Positions 1 to 8,320 of a stretch of DNA of 64,000 bases are shown piece after piece. The stretch covers positions 1 to 64,000 of the forward strand of contig DASUHD010000088.1 in assembly GCA_036273675.1 (NCBI GenBank). The letters run 5' to 3'. The DNA comes from DAHUXT01 sp036273675 (GTDB lineage Bacteria > Chloroflexota > Ktedonobacteria > Ktedonobacterales > JADMIN01). The position numbers and the translations under genes were made by a program. How positions within the stretch are numbered: position 1 is the first letter of the stretch; every line of letters starts with the position of its first letter. Under the pieces are notes generated by a model that was given only the letters and a program-made list of their open reading frames with translations, made no database searches and was not told the origin of the DNA.

Positions 1-1333
1 GCGCGAAGTAGCCACTGAGGCCGCCGCCGCTGCCGAGTCCCATTGGGCCGCGTGAGGCGTCGCCCGGATTCGACCAGATCGACTCACTGCTGTAGGAGCC
101 GCCACTACCAGCCACTTGATGCGTGCCACCGACGCCGACGACATGCGGATCATCGGCGGGCGAGTCAACGCCCAGGTTGGTATCGCCGCAGTCATACGCG
201 CCCGAGTCACCCGAGGCGGCGAAGAACGCCTGCCCCTGCGCCGCGCCCTGCCGGAAGATATTGTCGAGCGTCTGCAACTCGGATGTGCCGGAAAAATACT
301 CGCACAAGCCCCAGCTGGTGCTGGTCACTTTGGCGATGCTATCGGTAACGATCTTGTTGTAGGTGTCGTTGACACCCGTGTCGGTGTTCGGGCCAATGTA
401 AATCTTCTGGGTCGCTCCGGGAGCAATCGCCGAGACGACCTCCATATCCAGCTCAGCCTCGATCGCGCCGGGACCCGCTGTGTTGGTGGCGCCATCCACC
501 AGCACATTGGAGTATTTGGCCGAGCCGAGGCTGTAGTTGCTGAGATAGGCGTTGATATCGCTCGCCTTATAGCCATCCAATTCGAAGATGGCGACGGTTT
601 GCCCCGTGCCATCGGCGCTGCTGATGAGCGAGTTCATGTCGTAGGCAGTGCGTAGGTCACTGGGCGCATAGCTACCGCCAGGGCCGCTACCGGTGTGTGG
701 CTGGACACTGCTGCTTTGGGTGTGGGTGATTGGGCCATGGGTGCGAATTCCCACGTTATTCAGCCCGCTGATGTTGACGATGAGGCCACTGAGTGAATCT
801 GGGACGGATGGTTCGGTGGTCGGAGCATACACAGTGCGGTCGTTCACCTGGTAGCTCGCCAGCGTTGTCTGAAAGGCGGCCTCGACCGTCGCCACCGAGC
901 CGGAGGCGTCGATCAAGAGATGGTTGGCCGCCACCGAGTGGACGACTAGCCCCTGGCTGCGTAGCCACGCGGTCACCTGATTGACCGTCGCCTGCGTGGG
1001 GGAGAAACGCGCCTGGAACTCGCGGGTGCTGAGATACTGGTGATAGAGCCCGGAGTGGGGGTTGTTTTGGGCGGCGATCAGTTGGGTCAGCGCGCTCTGG
1101 TTGCGCAGGCTGAGGCTGATCGAGAGATCGAGCGCCTGGGCGGTGTCGGGCGGCTGCGCCAGCGCATGGAGGCCGTGCACCGCAGGCACGAGATGGCCGC
1201 GGATAGTCCAGCGGCCAGAGGAGGCGTGGCTGGTGAAGTGCGCGTTGACGAGAGGGAGCGCGACGAGAGCGGAGAGGACGGTCAGCGCAATCAACGCGCC
1301 GATGGCTACCTTGCGATGAAGCAGACGATTCAT
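1..1333 (-). CDS. S53 family serine-carboxyl peptidase (sedolisin/kumamolisin type), C-terminus cut by window edge
   Basis: Secreted acid-active endopeptidase of the sedolisin family. The reading frame is open to the window edge, giving the first 444 residues. Residues 1-30 form a signal peptide with a basic start and hydrophobic core. Residues about 55-200 look like the pro-kumamolisin activation domain. The catalytic domain starts near 215; the paired acids of the Glu-Asp-Ser triad are E292 and D296 in IEAELDMEV, spaced ExxxD as in the family. The SGDSG loop at about 374-378 probably holds the oxyanion Asp. The catalytic Ser (GTS motif) would lie beyond position 1. The ATG at 1333 has GGGAG six bases upstream. 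The family is known; secretion and maturation are inferred. Confidence 0.88.
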   Translation of the reverse strand, partial: MNRLLHRKVAIGALIALTVLSALVALPLVNAHFTSHASSGRWTIRGHLVPAVHGLHALAQPPDTAQALDLSISLSLRNQSALTQLIAAQNNPHSGLYHQYLSTREFQARFSPTQATVNQVTAWLRSQGLVVHSVAANHLLIDASGSVATVEAAFQTTLASYQVNDRTVYAPTTEPSVPDSLSGLIVNISGLNNVGIRTHGPITHTQSSSVQPHTGSGPGGSYAPSDLRTAYDMNSLISSADGTGQTVAIFELDGYKASDINAYLSNYSLGSAKYSNVLVDGATNTAGPGAIEAELDMEVVSAIAPGATQKIYIGPNTDTGVNDTYNKIVTDSIAKVTSTSWGLCEYFSGTSELQTLDNIFRQGAAQGQAFFAASGDSGAYDCGDTNLGVDSPADDPHVVGVGGTHQVAGSGGSYSSESIWSNPGDASRGPMGLGSGGGLSGYFA

Positions 1334-1559
1334 GCACTACTCCCAATAATCCTGTGGATGGCTGCCACGCATGATTGATGGCGCATCAGCATGACGACGA
1401 CGCAGCGAGGAAACTCTATTATGAGGCATCTGACAGCGCCTGTCTACTGGCATATCCGATGAGATGGGTTCCGCCGTGGCCGCGATGTGGATGTAACGAT
1501 GCGCGCGTTGCCGGGGTTTGGGTATCCTATAGAGAGAACGAAGGAACCGGGGGATAGTA

Positions 1560-2309
1560 ATGAGAAGCAACGAAACAGGCGCTCCGGCTCATGGCGCCGT
1601 AATGACCTGGGCAGGCAACGTCGTGGTAACGGCGGGGCCAGTTGGCGTGCGCGCGGCGGAGATTCCACGATGGTCGGAGACGCGCTCGGAGGCGCCACCA
1701 GACCTCGGCGTCATCACGGTCTATGAGGAGGGTGGAGACGCGGATGCGTTGGGTCATCTGCGTCAGGCGCTCGGCGAACTGGACGAGTATTTTCGCGGCG
1801 CACGGCGAGAGTTTACCGTCGCGCTCGACCCGCAGGGAGCGGCGTTCTATCGCGCTGCGTGGGCCGAGGTAGCGCGTGCGCCGTTTGGCGAGACGCGCGC
1901 CTATGCCGAGATCGCGCGGGCTATCGGCTCGCCACGGGCGATACGGGCGGTTGGCGCGGCCAACGGGGCCAACCCGGTCGCGCCATTCGTCCCCTGCCAT
2001 CGCATCGTCGGGAGCGATGGACGGCTGACTGGCTACGGGCCGGGATTGCCGCTCAAAGCGCGGCTGCTGGCAATGGAGGGCGCCATTCCAGCCGGCGCCG
2101 ACGCCGACTCCTATGATGCGTGGGTGGAGGATCTCCGCGCCAGAAATAATGGGCATACGCCCGCGCTGGGCATTCGTGGCGCGTCACTGTTCTGCGCGCC
2201 AGGTTGCGCACGGAGCCGCGCGCGCTGGGCATTCCCGCCGCGCATCTTCGCCAGCGCCACCGCCGCGCAAGAGGCTGGCTACCTGCCCTGCCCGCAGTGT
2301 GGGGGATAG
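1560..2309 (+). CDS. ogt: O6-alkylguanine-DNA alkyltransferase with C-terminal Ada-type zinc domain
   Basis: Suicide DNA-repair protein that moves an alkyl group from O6-alkylguanine to a cysteine. Residues about 90-175 carry the alkyltransferase core with PCHR (acceptor Cys146), followed by the GYGPGLPLK segment. After a short linker, residues 208-249 hold FCAPGC and CPQC: Cys212, Cys216, Cys244 and Cys247. The C-x3-C ... C-x2-C spacing and the aromatic-Ala-rich stretch between them match the Ada N-terminal zinc domain, which repairs methylphosphotriesters and switches Ada to an activator. Here that module is at the C-terminus and there is no AraC-type helix-turn-helix domain. Whether the zinc site is an acceptor or only structural cannot be told from the sequence. 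Single gene with its own 220-base upstream spacer. Confidence 0.9.
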   Translation: MRSNETGAPAHGAVMTWAGNVVVTAGPVGVRAAEIPRWSETRSEAPPDLGVITVYEEGGDADALGHLRQALGELDEYFRGARREFTVALDPQGAAFYRAAWAEVARAPFGETRAYAEIARAIGSPRAIRAVGAANGANPVAPFVPCHRIVGSDGRLTGYGPGLPLKARLLAMEGAIPAGADADSYDAWVEDLRARNNGHTPALGIRGASLFCAPGCARSRARWAFPPRIFASATAAQEAGYLPCPQCGG

Positions 2310-2434
2310 GGTATCAGCACTGAGTCCGCATGCTGTATGCTGGAAGGAAGCAGATAGGTGAGTCGCTCGCCAGCCTCGGGAACCAGTAGCGAGATGGCAG
2401 CGTCTTTCTCGAGAGTAGCCGAAAGGAGACCAGC

Positions 2435-2998
2435 ATGCGAAACCTCTACCTCCAGTCGTTGCGGCGTGTTGGATGGATAGCGCCTGTGGCGTTGGTCCTG
2501 ACGCTGGCCGCGTGTGGGGTCACGACGGGCGAGCAGCCAGGAGGCACGACGAGCAGTACGTCAACAGCGACGGCGGCCTCTACAGTAACACCAGGAGGAA
2601 CGCCCATGTCATCTGTACCACCAACGGGTGCGGTTACGCTGACAACCGATCAGGCATCGTACTCGACGTCGGGTACCATTATCGTGACTCTCATTAATCA
2701 CCGCTCAACCAGCATCTTCACCTTTGATCATCAGACAAGCTGCACTATTCTCACGCTCCAGCGGCAAACGGCCTCTGGCTGGCAGGCGGTCGGTGGCTGC
2801 GCCATGGGGCGCATGACCATGCAGGTCGAGATCCAGGCGGGCGCGACCATGAAGATCAGCCTGGCGCCGAGCGCGGGGCAGATTCATCCAACCCCCTGGC
2901 CAGCCGGAACCTATCGCGTCGTCCTCAACTACTCCCTTCAGAAGCAGGAGATGGCGACGGGCGACACAGCGACCACGCCAACGTTCGCCATTAGTTGA
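2435..2998 (+). CDS. Lipoprotein with a BsuPI-like beta-sandwich domain
   Basis: A 187-residue exported protein of unknown role. Residues 1-27 form a signal peptide with a basic start, a hydrophobic core and a LAAC lipobox (Cys27), so it is probably lipid-anchored outside the membrane. A Ser/Thr-rich linker runs to about residue 62. Residues 65-187 are a beta-sandwich-like domain (VTLTTDQASYSTSGTI, then a GTYRVVLNY strand) like the intracellular proteinase inhibitor BsuPI fold seen in many extracytoplasmic proteins. Two Cys inside the domain could form a disulfide. AAAGGAG lies upstream of the ATG. Fold assignment is by pattern only. Confidence 0.7.
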   Translation: MRNLYLQSLRRVGWIAPVALVLTLAACGVTTGEQPGGTTSSTSTATAASTVTPGGTPMSSVPPTGAVTLTTDQASYSTSGTIIVTLINHRSTSIFTFDHQTSCTILTLQRQTASGWQAVGGCAMGRMTMQVEIQAGATMKISLAPSAGQIHPTPWPAGTYRVVLNYSLQKQEMATGDTATTPTFAIS

Positions 2999-3233
2999 GG
3001 CGCCATTGAGGCGCATTCGCGGCGTGGGATTCTCTGGCGCGGCGACGACGGACCTCTATCAGCAGCCTTGCGACACCTCCGCGCGGCGTGTACAATCGCG
3101 GTGTGGCCGCGCGTTGGAGCGCGCTACGATGGCAGAGCGATGAACACGGCAAGCACGGCAAACACAACAATACAGCAATGGCGCTGAAAGGGGGAAGGCG
3201 AGGTGGGCCGCCAGGGCGCCACGTCGCAGACAT

Positions 3234-3734
3234 ATGGCGGAACAACGCAAGATACGTGTGCTGGTTGCTAAACCAGGGCTGGATGGACATGATCGCGGCG
3301 CGAAGGTGCTGGCGCGGGCGCTGCGCGACGCGGGGATGGAGGTCGTCTATACCGGCATACGCCAGACGCCGCAGATGATCGTCGAGGCGGCCATCCAGGA
3401 AGATGTGGACGCCATCCTGATGAGCATTCTCTCCGGCGCGCATATGGCGATCTTCCCGAAAGTGATGGAGCTGCTCAAGGAGAATGGCGTCGATGATGTG
3501 CTGGTGATGGCGGGTGGCATTCTGCCCGACGAAGACCTGCCAGCTATCGAGGCGATGGGCATCCGGGGCAACTTTGGGCCCGGCACCTCGCTTTCCACCA
3601 TCACCGAGTTCGTGCGGGCGAATATCAATCCCGACCGGTTCTCCCACGATCTGGCGCCGCTCGCTCGGTCCAGCGCGGACACGGATGCGGCAGAGACGGC
3701 ACAGGAAACGGCCCACTCGCATGGCGCAGACTGA
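3234..3734 (+). CDS. Cobalamin B12-binding protein, methylmalonyl-CoA mutase C-terminal-domain type
   Basis: Stand-alone 166-residue B12-binding subunit of the methylmalonyl-CoA mutase class, which carries adenosylcobalamin for carbon-skeleton rearrangement. The base-off/His-on motif DxHxxG is clear: D17, H19 and G22 in GLDGHDRG. The MSIL and MAGGILP stretches fit the SxL and GG positions of the Rossmann-like fold. The catalytic alpha chain is not in the window, so it must be encoded elsewhere. The gene overlaps the start of meaB by 14 bases, so the two are translationally coupled. The C-terminal 25 residues are polar and probably disordered. Confidence 0.9.
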   Translation: MAEQRKIRVLVAKPGLDGHDRGAKVLARALRDAGMEVVYTGIRQTPQMIVEAAIQEDVDAILMSILSGAHMAIFPKVMELLKENGVDDVLVMAGGILPDEDLPAIEAMGIRGNFGPGTSLSTITEFVRANINPDRFSHDLAPLARSSADTDAAETAQETAHSHGAD

Positions 3735-4683
3735 TATTGTCGCGCGATTGCTCGCGGGCGACCGACGGGCGCTGGCGCGGGTCGTCACGCTGATCGAAAA
3801 CGGCACGCCCGAGGCACGGGCCATCCTCGCGGAGCTGCATGCGCACGGCGGCCACGCGCACATCGTCGGATTTACGGGCTCGCCCGGCGCGGGCAAGAGT
3901 ACGCTGGTGATGCAGCTGGCACGGGAGCTACGCAGACGCGAGCAGCGCATCGGCATCCTCGCTGTAGACCCTAGCAGCCCATTTACTGGCGGCGCCATCC
4001 TGGGCGACCGCATCCGCATGCAGGAGCTTGCGGGCGACCCCAATGTCTTCATCCGCAGCATGGCCAGCCGTGGCAGCCTCGGCGGGTTGGCCGCCTCCAC
4101 GCGTGACGTGGTGCGCGCGCTAGATGCGGCGGGCTTCGATACGATCATCGTCGAGACGGTGGGCGCTGGCCAGGCGGAGGTCGAGATCGTTCGCGCGGCG
4201 CAGAGCGTCGTCGTGGTGACGGTGCCGGGGATGGGCGACGACATCCAGGCGATCAAGGCGGGCATCCTCGAGATTGCCGATATCTTTGTCGTCAATAAGG
4301 CTGATCGTCCCGGCGCCGACCAGACCGCCGCCGAGTTACGCATGTTGCTGCACCTGGACGAGCACCGCAAGGAGCGCGCCTGGCGAGTCCCCATCGTCAG
4401 AACCAACGCCATGACGGGTGACGGGGTGCCAGAGTTGGCCGACAAGCTCGCCGCGCACCTCGCCACGCTGCGGACGTCGGGCATGCTTGCCAGCCGGAGT
4501 GGTCGGCAGGCGCGCAGTGAGATGCTGGCGCTGCTGCATCAGGCGCTGGTCGAAAAGATCGAGGCGACCATCGGCGCCGATGAGTGGGACCGTCTGGTAG
4601 CTGAGGTGGTCGAGCGCAACCGCGACCCCTATACCACCGCCGATGAGCTGGCGCGGCGCATCGGGCTGGTTCCTGCGGAGTGA
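3721..4683 (+). CDS. meaB: MeaB/ArgK-type GTPase chaperone of methylmalonyl-CoA mutase
   Basis: G3E-family P-loop GTPase that loads and protects adenosylcobalamin in methylmalonyl-CoA mutase. The 320-residue product has Walker A GSPGAGKST (about 53-61), the MeaB signature AVDPSSPFTGGAILGDR (about 81-97), a VETVGAGQAEV switch region and NKAD for guanine specificity. The C-terminal helical dimerisation arm is present. The ATG at 3721 lies inside the end of the preceding B12-subunit gene, and the frame stays open further upstream, but the alignment to the family begins here. The pairing with a B12-binding subunit confirms the assignment. Confidence 0.93.
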   Translation: MAQTDIVARLLAGDRRALARVVTLIENGTPEARAILAELHAHGGHAHIVGFTGSPGAGKSTLVMQLARELRRREQRIGILAVDPSSPFTGGAILGDRIRMQELAGDPNVFIRSMASRGSLGGLAASTRDVVRALDAAGFDTIIVETVGAGQAEVEIVRAAQSVVVVTVPGMGDDIQAIKAGILEIADIFVVNKADRPGADQTAAELRMLLHLDEHRKERAWRVPIVRTNAMTGDGVPELADKLAAHLATLRTSGMLASRSGRQARSEMLALLHQALVEKIEATIGADEWDRLVAEVVERNRDPYTTADELARRIGLVPAE

Positions 4684-4777
4684 GCGTGGGTTACTGCGAC
4701 TCGTTGGCCTTGCCCGGCGTCGTACGCTGTTTCAGAAGCCGCGGCAGTTCGCCCTCGGATGCGTAAGGAGGCGCCCA

Positions 4778-5407
4778 GTGTCATTTTATGTGGATCATGT
4801 CTATCCGTATTTTGTGAGCATACTGGGCAATCCCAAACCTATCAGGCGGGTTCGGCAACAGATTATTCCTCTGGCGCAGGGGATGGTACTCGAAATCGGC
4901 GCTGGCTCTGGCGCAAACTTCACACTGTACGATGCTGGCAACGTAAGCAAACTGTACGCGCTCGAACCTAACCCTGGAATGATTCGGCTTGCGGAAAAGC
5001 AGCGACAGCGAACGAGACTGAATGTGGAATATCTCGGCCTGCGCAGTGAACACATCCCGCTGGCGGACAGCACGATAGACACCGTTGTAAGCACCTTTAC
5101 ACTGTGTACGATTGCTGACGTCAGAGACGCTACGCGCGAGATAGCCCGCGTCTTGCGGCCAGAAGGCAGCCTCATCTTCTTTGAACTCACGCGCGCTCCT
5201 GATCCTGACGTACAGCGGTGGCAACAGCGCTGGGAGCCATTGCAATATCGCTTGTATGCGGGGCTGTACCTAACGCGAGATATCCCCACGCTCCTTGGAG
5301 AAGGCGGCTTCCAGATTGAACAAATCACAGCAGCCTATCTGACCCGGTTCCCAAAGTCATGGGCATATACCTGTTGGGGTACCGCGATCAGGTTGCCCTA
5401 CGCCTGA
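4778..5407 (+). CDS. Class I SAM-dependent methyltransferase
   Basis: A 209-residue Rossmann-fold methyltransferase. Motif I is LEIGAGSGANF, the acidic end of beta-2 is ALEPNPGM, and IDTVVSTFTLCTI followed by VLRPEGSLIFFE are motifs IV-V. It resembles the PmtA/UbiE-like group acting on phospholipids or small hydrophobic acceptors, but the substrate is not readable. The GTG at 4778 is chosen because AAGGAGG ends seven bases before it; the frame is open further upstream without a ribosome site. Base composition is less GC-rich than the neighbours, which may mean recent transfer. Confidence 0.8.
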   Translation: MSFYVDHVYPYFVSILGNPKPIRRVRQQIIPLAQGMVLEIGAGSGANFTLYDAGNVSKLYALEPNPGMIRLAEKQRQRTRLNVEYLGLRSEHIPLADSTIDTVVSTFTLCTIADVRDATREIARVLRPEGSLIFFELTRAPDPDVQRWQQRWEPLQYRLYAGLYLTRDIPTLLGEGGFQIEQITAAYLTRFPKSWAYTCWGTAIRLPYA

Positions 5408-5618
5408 CGACGCGTCCCATGACACAGTCAGTATCATTCTCCGAGAGCTATGCAGCGGTTTCCAGGAGCGGCATATCACGGTCATCGAGGCTATTTTCGA
5501 GCGCCCGTGGTCTCCGGTTGGGGATTTTCCCGCTGGGTGTACTATAGGTGATGTGTCGTGGGGCGAGTGGGTTGCTCGCCCGCAGATGAGTGACAACCAC
5601 TCATGAAGGAGAATGCTG

Positions 5619-6533
5619 ATGGCCTGGCTTCCGTGGCGGCGCAAAACAGACGACAAGCGCGCGCAACTCGTCCGGGATAGCGGCGGCAGCCGTTATATCG
5701 AAGTAGGCGGGCGGCGCCATCTGGCGGATGCTCCCTACGTGCTGCCACACGACGACCAGGAGATCAACCGCCTGGACTTCCAGCACTATATGCTACGCTA
5801 TGCCCTGCGCGGCAACTTCGCGGCGCCGGTCGGCTCGCCCGCCAGCATTCTGGATGTCGGCAGCGGCACCGGGCGCTGGGCGATGGAGATGGCGGCCTAT
5901 TTTCCCGATACGAACGTCGTCGCGACCGATATCGTCACGCCACAGGCGGAGGCAAACGCACCGGGCGCCATGCCGGAGCAACGCCCGGAGAATTACACGT
6001 TCGTGCCGGGGAATGTGCTGAACGGGCTGTCATTCGCCGATGGCAGCTTCGACTTTGTGCATATGCGCCTGTTGATCTTTGCGATCCCCGAGGCGGCATG
6101 GCCGAAGGTTGTCGGCGAGCTGGTCCGCGTGACACGCCCCGGCGGCTGGATCGAACTGGTGGAGACTGGCCCACAGCAGAGTGGCGGCCCCGCGATGGAT
6201 ATGATTGTGCAGTGGATTACCGAGGCGAGCACACGGCGCGGTGTCAATCCCCTCATTGGGTCGCGCGTCGCCGATTTCCTTGCGGGAGCCGGGGTAACCA
6301 ACGTCAGCAAGCGCGATATCACGCTGCCGGTCGGGGAATACGGCGGGCGAATCGGCAAGATGGCGGAGACCGATATCTTTGGCGTCATGAATGGCGTCAA
6401 GCCGCTGGTGACTGCGCAAGGCATCGCCAGCGATGAGGCGTATACCGCCGCGCTGAATCAGGCGCGCGCCGATATCAATCACCACCGATGCACGCTGCCT
6501 TTCTATGTAGCGTTCGGCCAGCGCCCCCGATAG
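5619..6533 (+). CDS. Class I SAM-dependent methyltransferase
   Basis: A 304-residue methyltransferase with motif I ILDVGSGTGRWAMEMA, an acidic VVATDIVTP strand and FDFVHMRLL at motif IV, then RVTRPGGWIELVE. The architecture matches the Methyltransf_25/TAM-like group; the long C-terminal part (about 185-304) probably forms the substrate lid. The second of two close ATGs (5619) is preferred because AAGGAG sits seven bases upstream, while the first (5613) is almost touching it. It is unrelated in sequence to the methyltransferase just upstream apart from the fold. Acceptor unknown. Confidence 0.82.
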   Translation: MAWLPWRRKTDDKRAQLVRDSGGSRYIEVGGRRHLADAPYVLPHDDQEINRLDFQHYMLRYALRGNFAAPVGSPASILDVGSGTGRWAMEMAAYFPDTNVVATDIVTPQAEANAPGAMPEQRPENYTFVPGNVLNGLSFADGSFDFVHMRLLIFAIPEAAWPKVVGELVRVTRPGGWIELVETGPQQSGGPAMDMIVQWITEASTRRGVNPLIGSRVADFLAGAGVTNVSKRDITLPVGEYGGRIGKMAETDIFGVMNGVKPLVTAQGIASDEAYTAALNQARADINHHRCTLPFYVAFGQRPR

Positions 6534-6615
6534 TACTGCGGGCAACGAGCAGACCTCGGCTCATGGTAGGCTGCGATGCCAATGTCTCAACACAGGGAAC
6601 CAAGGACTATAAAAC

Positions 6616-7203
6616 GTGCGGAGAATTTGCGTCTTTGCTGGGTCGTCGCCGGGCGCGCGGCCAGTCTATACCGAGGTGGCGCAGGCGCTCGGCGGTGAGT
6701 TGGCCCGGCGGGGGCTGGGGCTGGTCTATGGCGGCGCGAGTCGCGGGTTGATGGGCGTTGTCGCCGATGCGGCGCTGGCGGCGGGCGGCGAGGTGCTTGG
6801 GGTGATGCCGCGTGGCCTGTTCGTGCATGAGGTGGCGCACCAGGGGCTGACTGAGCTATTCGAGGTGGGCAGCATGCACGAGCGCAAGGCGCTGATGGCT
6901 CAGCTCTCCGATGGCTTTATCGCGCTGCCCGGCGGCTATGGGACCTGTGACGAACTCTTCGAGGCGGTCACGTGGGCGCAGGTTGGTATCCATCAGAAGC
7001 CGGTTGGGCTGCTCGAGGTCTATGACTACTTTGCCACACTGCTGGCTTTTGTCGCGCATGCCTCGGACGAGGGCTTCATCCCAGCCGCGCAGATTGACCT
7101 GCTGCTCCGTGAGACCGACCCCGCCGCCCTGCTCGATGCTTTCGCCCGCTACCAGTCGCCCGCCGATGCTACGCCACCGCCGACGCCGCCCGTGCTGCCG
7201 TGA
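6616..7203 (+). CDS. LOG family protein (TIGR00730), putative nucleoside 5'-monophosphate phosphoribohydrolase
   Basis: A 195-residue protein of the Lonely Guy/YgdH type, which removes ribose 5'-phosphate from cytokinin-like or purine nucleotides. The family motif PGGYGTCDE is at 105-113 with the paired MHERK at 87-91, and the nucleotide-binding start is CVFAGSSPGA. A Pro-rich tail follows residue 178. The start codon is GTG at 6616. In bacteria outside plant-associated species the true substrate is usually a housekeeping nucleotide; nothing nearby suggests cytokinin making. Confidence 0.9.
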   Translation: MRRICVFAGSSPGARPVYTEVAQALGGELARRGLGLVYGGASRGLMGVVADAALAAGGEVLGVMPRGLFVHEVAHQGLTELFEVGSMHERKALMAQLSDGFIALPGGYGTCDELFEAVTWAQVGIHQKPVGLLEVYDYFATLLAFVAHASDEGFIPAAQIDLLLRETDPAALLDAFARYQSPADATPPPTPPVLP

Positions 7204-7210
7204 GACGCGC

Positions 7211-8122
7211 TCAGTCCGCAGCGTCTATGGGGGTTGCATCCGCGTTGGCTGGTTTACCGTCCGCTATGTCATCTGCTGCATCATTGGCGGTTTCGGCGGC
7301 AAGCTCTCGTTCGACCTCGGCACGCTCCCGTTGCCGCTGAGCCTCTTCGATCCGGTTGATCCAGACGAAGAAGATGATGCTCATGAAGAGGATGTCGAGC
7401 AGGTTGCCCGGCAGCGCCAGCAATGCTCCGGCGACCTGTTGGTCAACAATCGCCGAAAGCCCGGTGATGCGCGGCGCGTGGGCATAGACGGAATAGAGCA
7501 CGCCCGGTGCGAAGATGATGGCGATGCCGAAGACATCAATGGGCAGGCTTTCCAGCGCGAGATAGGCCATCTGCAGCGGGCTGGACATCCGCGCGCGCCG
7601 GTCGGCGGGGGTCAGCAGCGGCCACCACGTCAGCACGCCCGCCAGCAGATAGCTGAGATTGGCGATGTTATGCCACAGAGTGTTTTGCGCCGCGAGGTCG
7701 AAATAGCGTGGGATTTGCCAGAAGAGCACGATGATGTTAAAGGCGAGGACCATGATGACGACGAAGAGCGGCGTGCCAGCCGCCTCGCGCCAGCTCCGCA
7801 CCGGGAGGAGCCGCTGCGCCAGCTCGTCGGGCAGGCCGATCATCAGCAGCGGCGCGACGAAGGTGACAATGATCAGAATCTGCGCGACGCGTGCCGTCAG
7901 CAGATACTCGCGCCCCAGCGTATCGAGCGGTGAGAGCAGGGTCAGCGCCAAGAGCGCGACGCCACTGAGATAGGCGACGATGCGCCCGCGCGGCACGACG
8001 ACGCCTGGCAGCAGCCGCTCGCGCAGCGGGCCAAGGACGAGCAAATAGCCGCCGAGGAGGACGACGAGGAGCCCCAGTGTCACAGGGTCCGCATTCCACC
8101 ACGTCAGCACTGTCGCTCCCAC
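7211..8122 (-). CDS. ctaG: CtaG-type cytochrome c oxidase assembly membrane protein
   Basis: Integral membrane protein with seven predicted helices, of the caa3_CtaG family linked to copper delivery or assembly of haem-copper oxidases. Helices run from PVTLGLLVVLLGGYLLV to LLDILFMSIIFFVWI, with the conserved TLWHNIANLSYLLAGVLTWWP in between. A charged Ala/Glu-rich tail of about 50 residues follows. The start is uncertain: GTG at 8122 has a weak AAGGCGG upstream and puts the first helix near the N-terminus; ATG at 8170 would add 16 residues. The frame is open to 8581 but that would cross the divergent neighbour. No oxidase subunit genes are in the window. Confidence 0.8.
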   Translation of the reverse strand: MGATVLTWWNADPVTLGLLVVLLGGYLLVLGPLRERLLPGVVVPRGRIVAYLSGVALLALTLLSPLDTLGREYLLTARVAQILIIVTFVAPLLMIGLPDELAQRLLPVRSWREAAGTPLFVVIMVLAFNIIVLFWQIPRYFDLAAQNTLWHNIANLSYLLAGVLTWWPLLTPADRRARMSSPLQMAYLALESLPIDVFGIAIIFAPGVLYSVYAHAPRITGLSAIVDQQVAGALLALPGNLLDILFMSIIFFVWINRIEEAQRQRERAEVERELAAETANDAADDIADGKPANADATPIDAAD

Positions 8123-8320
8123 GCTGTCGCCGCCTTTTCTCCGCACACGTTCTATGCCATGCTGAAGCATAGCACGGTGGCATGGCCGCAACAAATCAGG
8201 GGAGAAATGCGCCACGCGGCTCAATATGACAATGGATGTCATGAAAAGGCGGCTATGCTGGTTCTGTCGCGGTTGCAACATCTGTGGCACAGTGCGGTGA
8301 GTGAATGAAGGAGCAGGACA

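Noticed and set aside
3130..3180. HGKHGKH-like reading upstream of the B12 gene resembling the His-rich tail of the amidohydrolase
   Set aside because: Arises from a short ACGGCAA direct repeat in non-coding sequence with no ribosome site; probably chance.
2999..3233. Cobalamin riboswitch upstream of the B12 subunit
   Set aside because: The spacer lacks a recognisable B12-box-like GCCACTG segment.
2991..4484. A 497-codon open frame antisense to the B12 subunit and meaB
   Set aside because: Crosses two well-supported genes and has no domain; Ser/Arg-rich composition is typical of antisense GC shadows.
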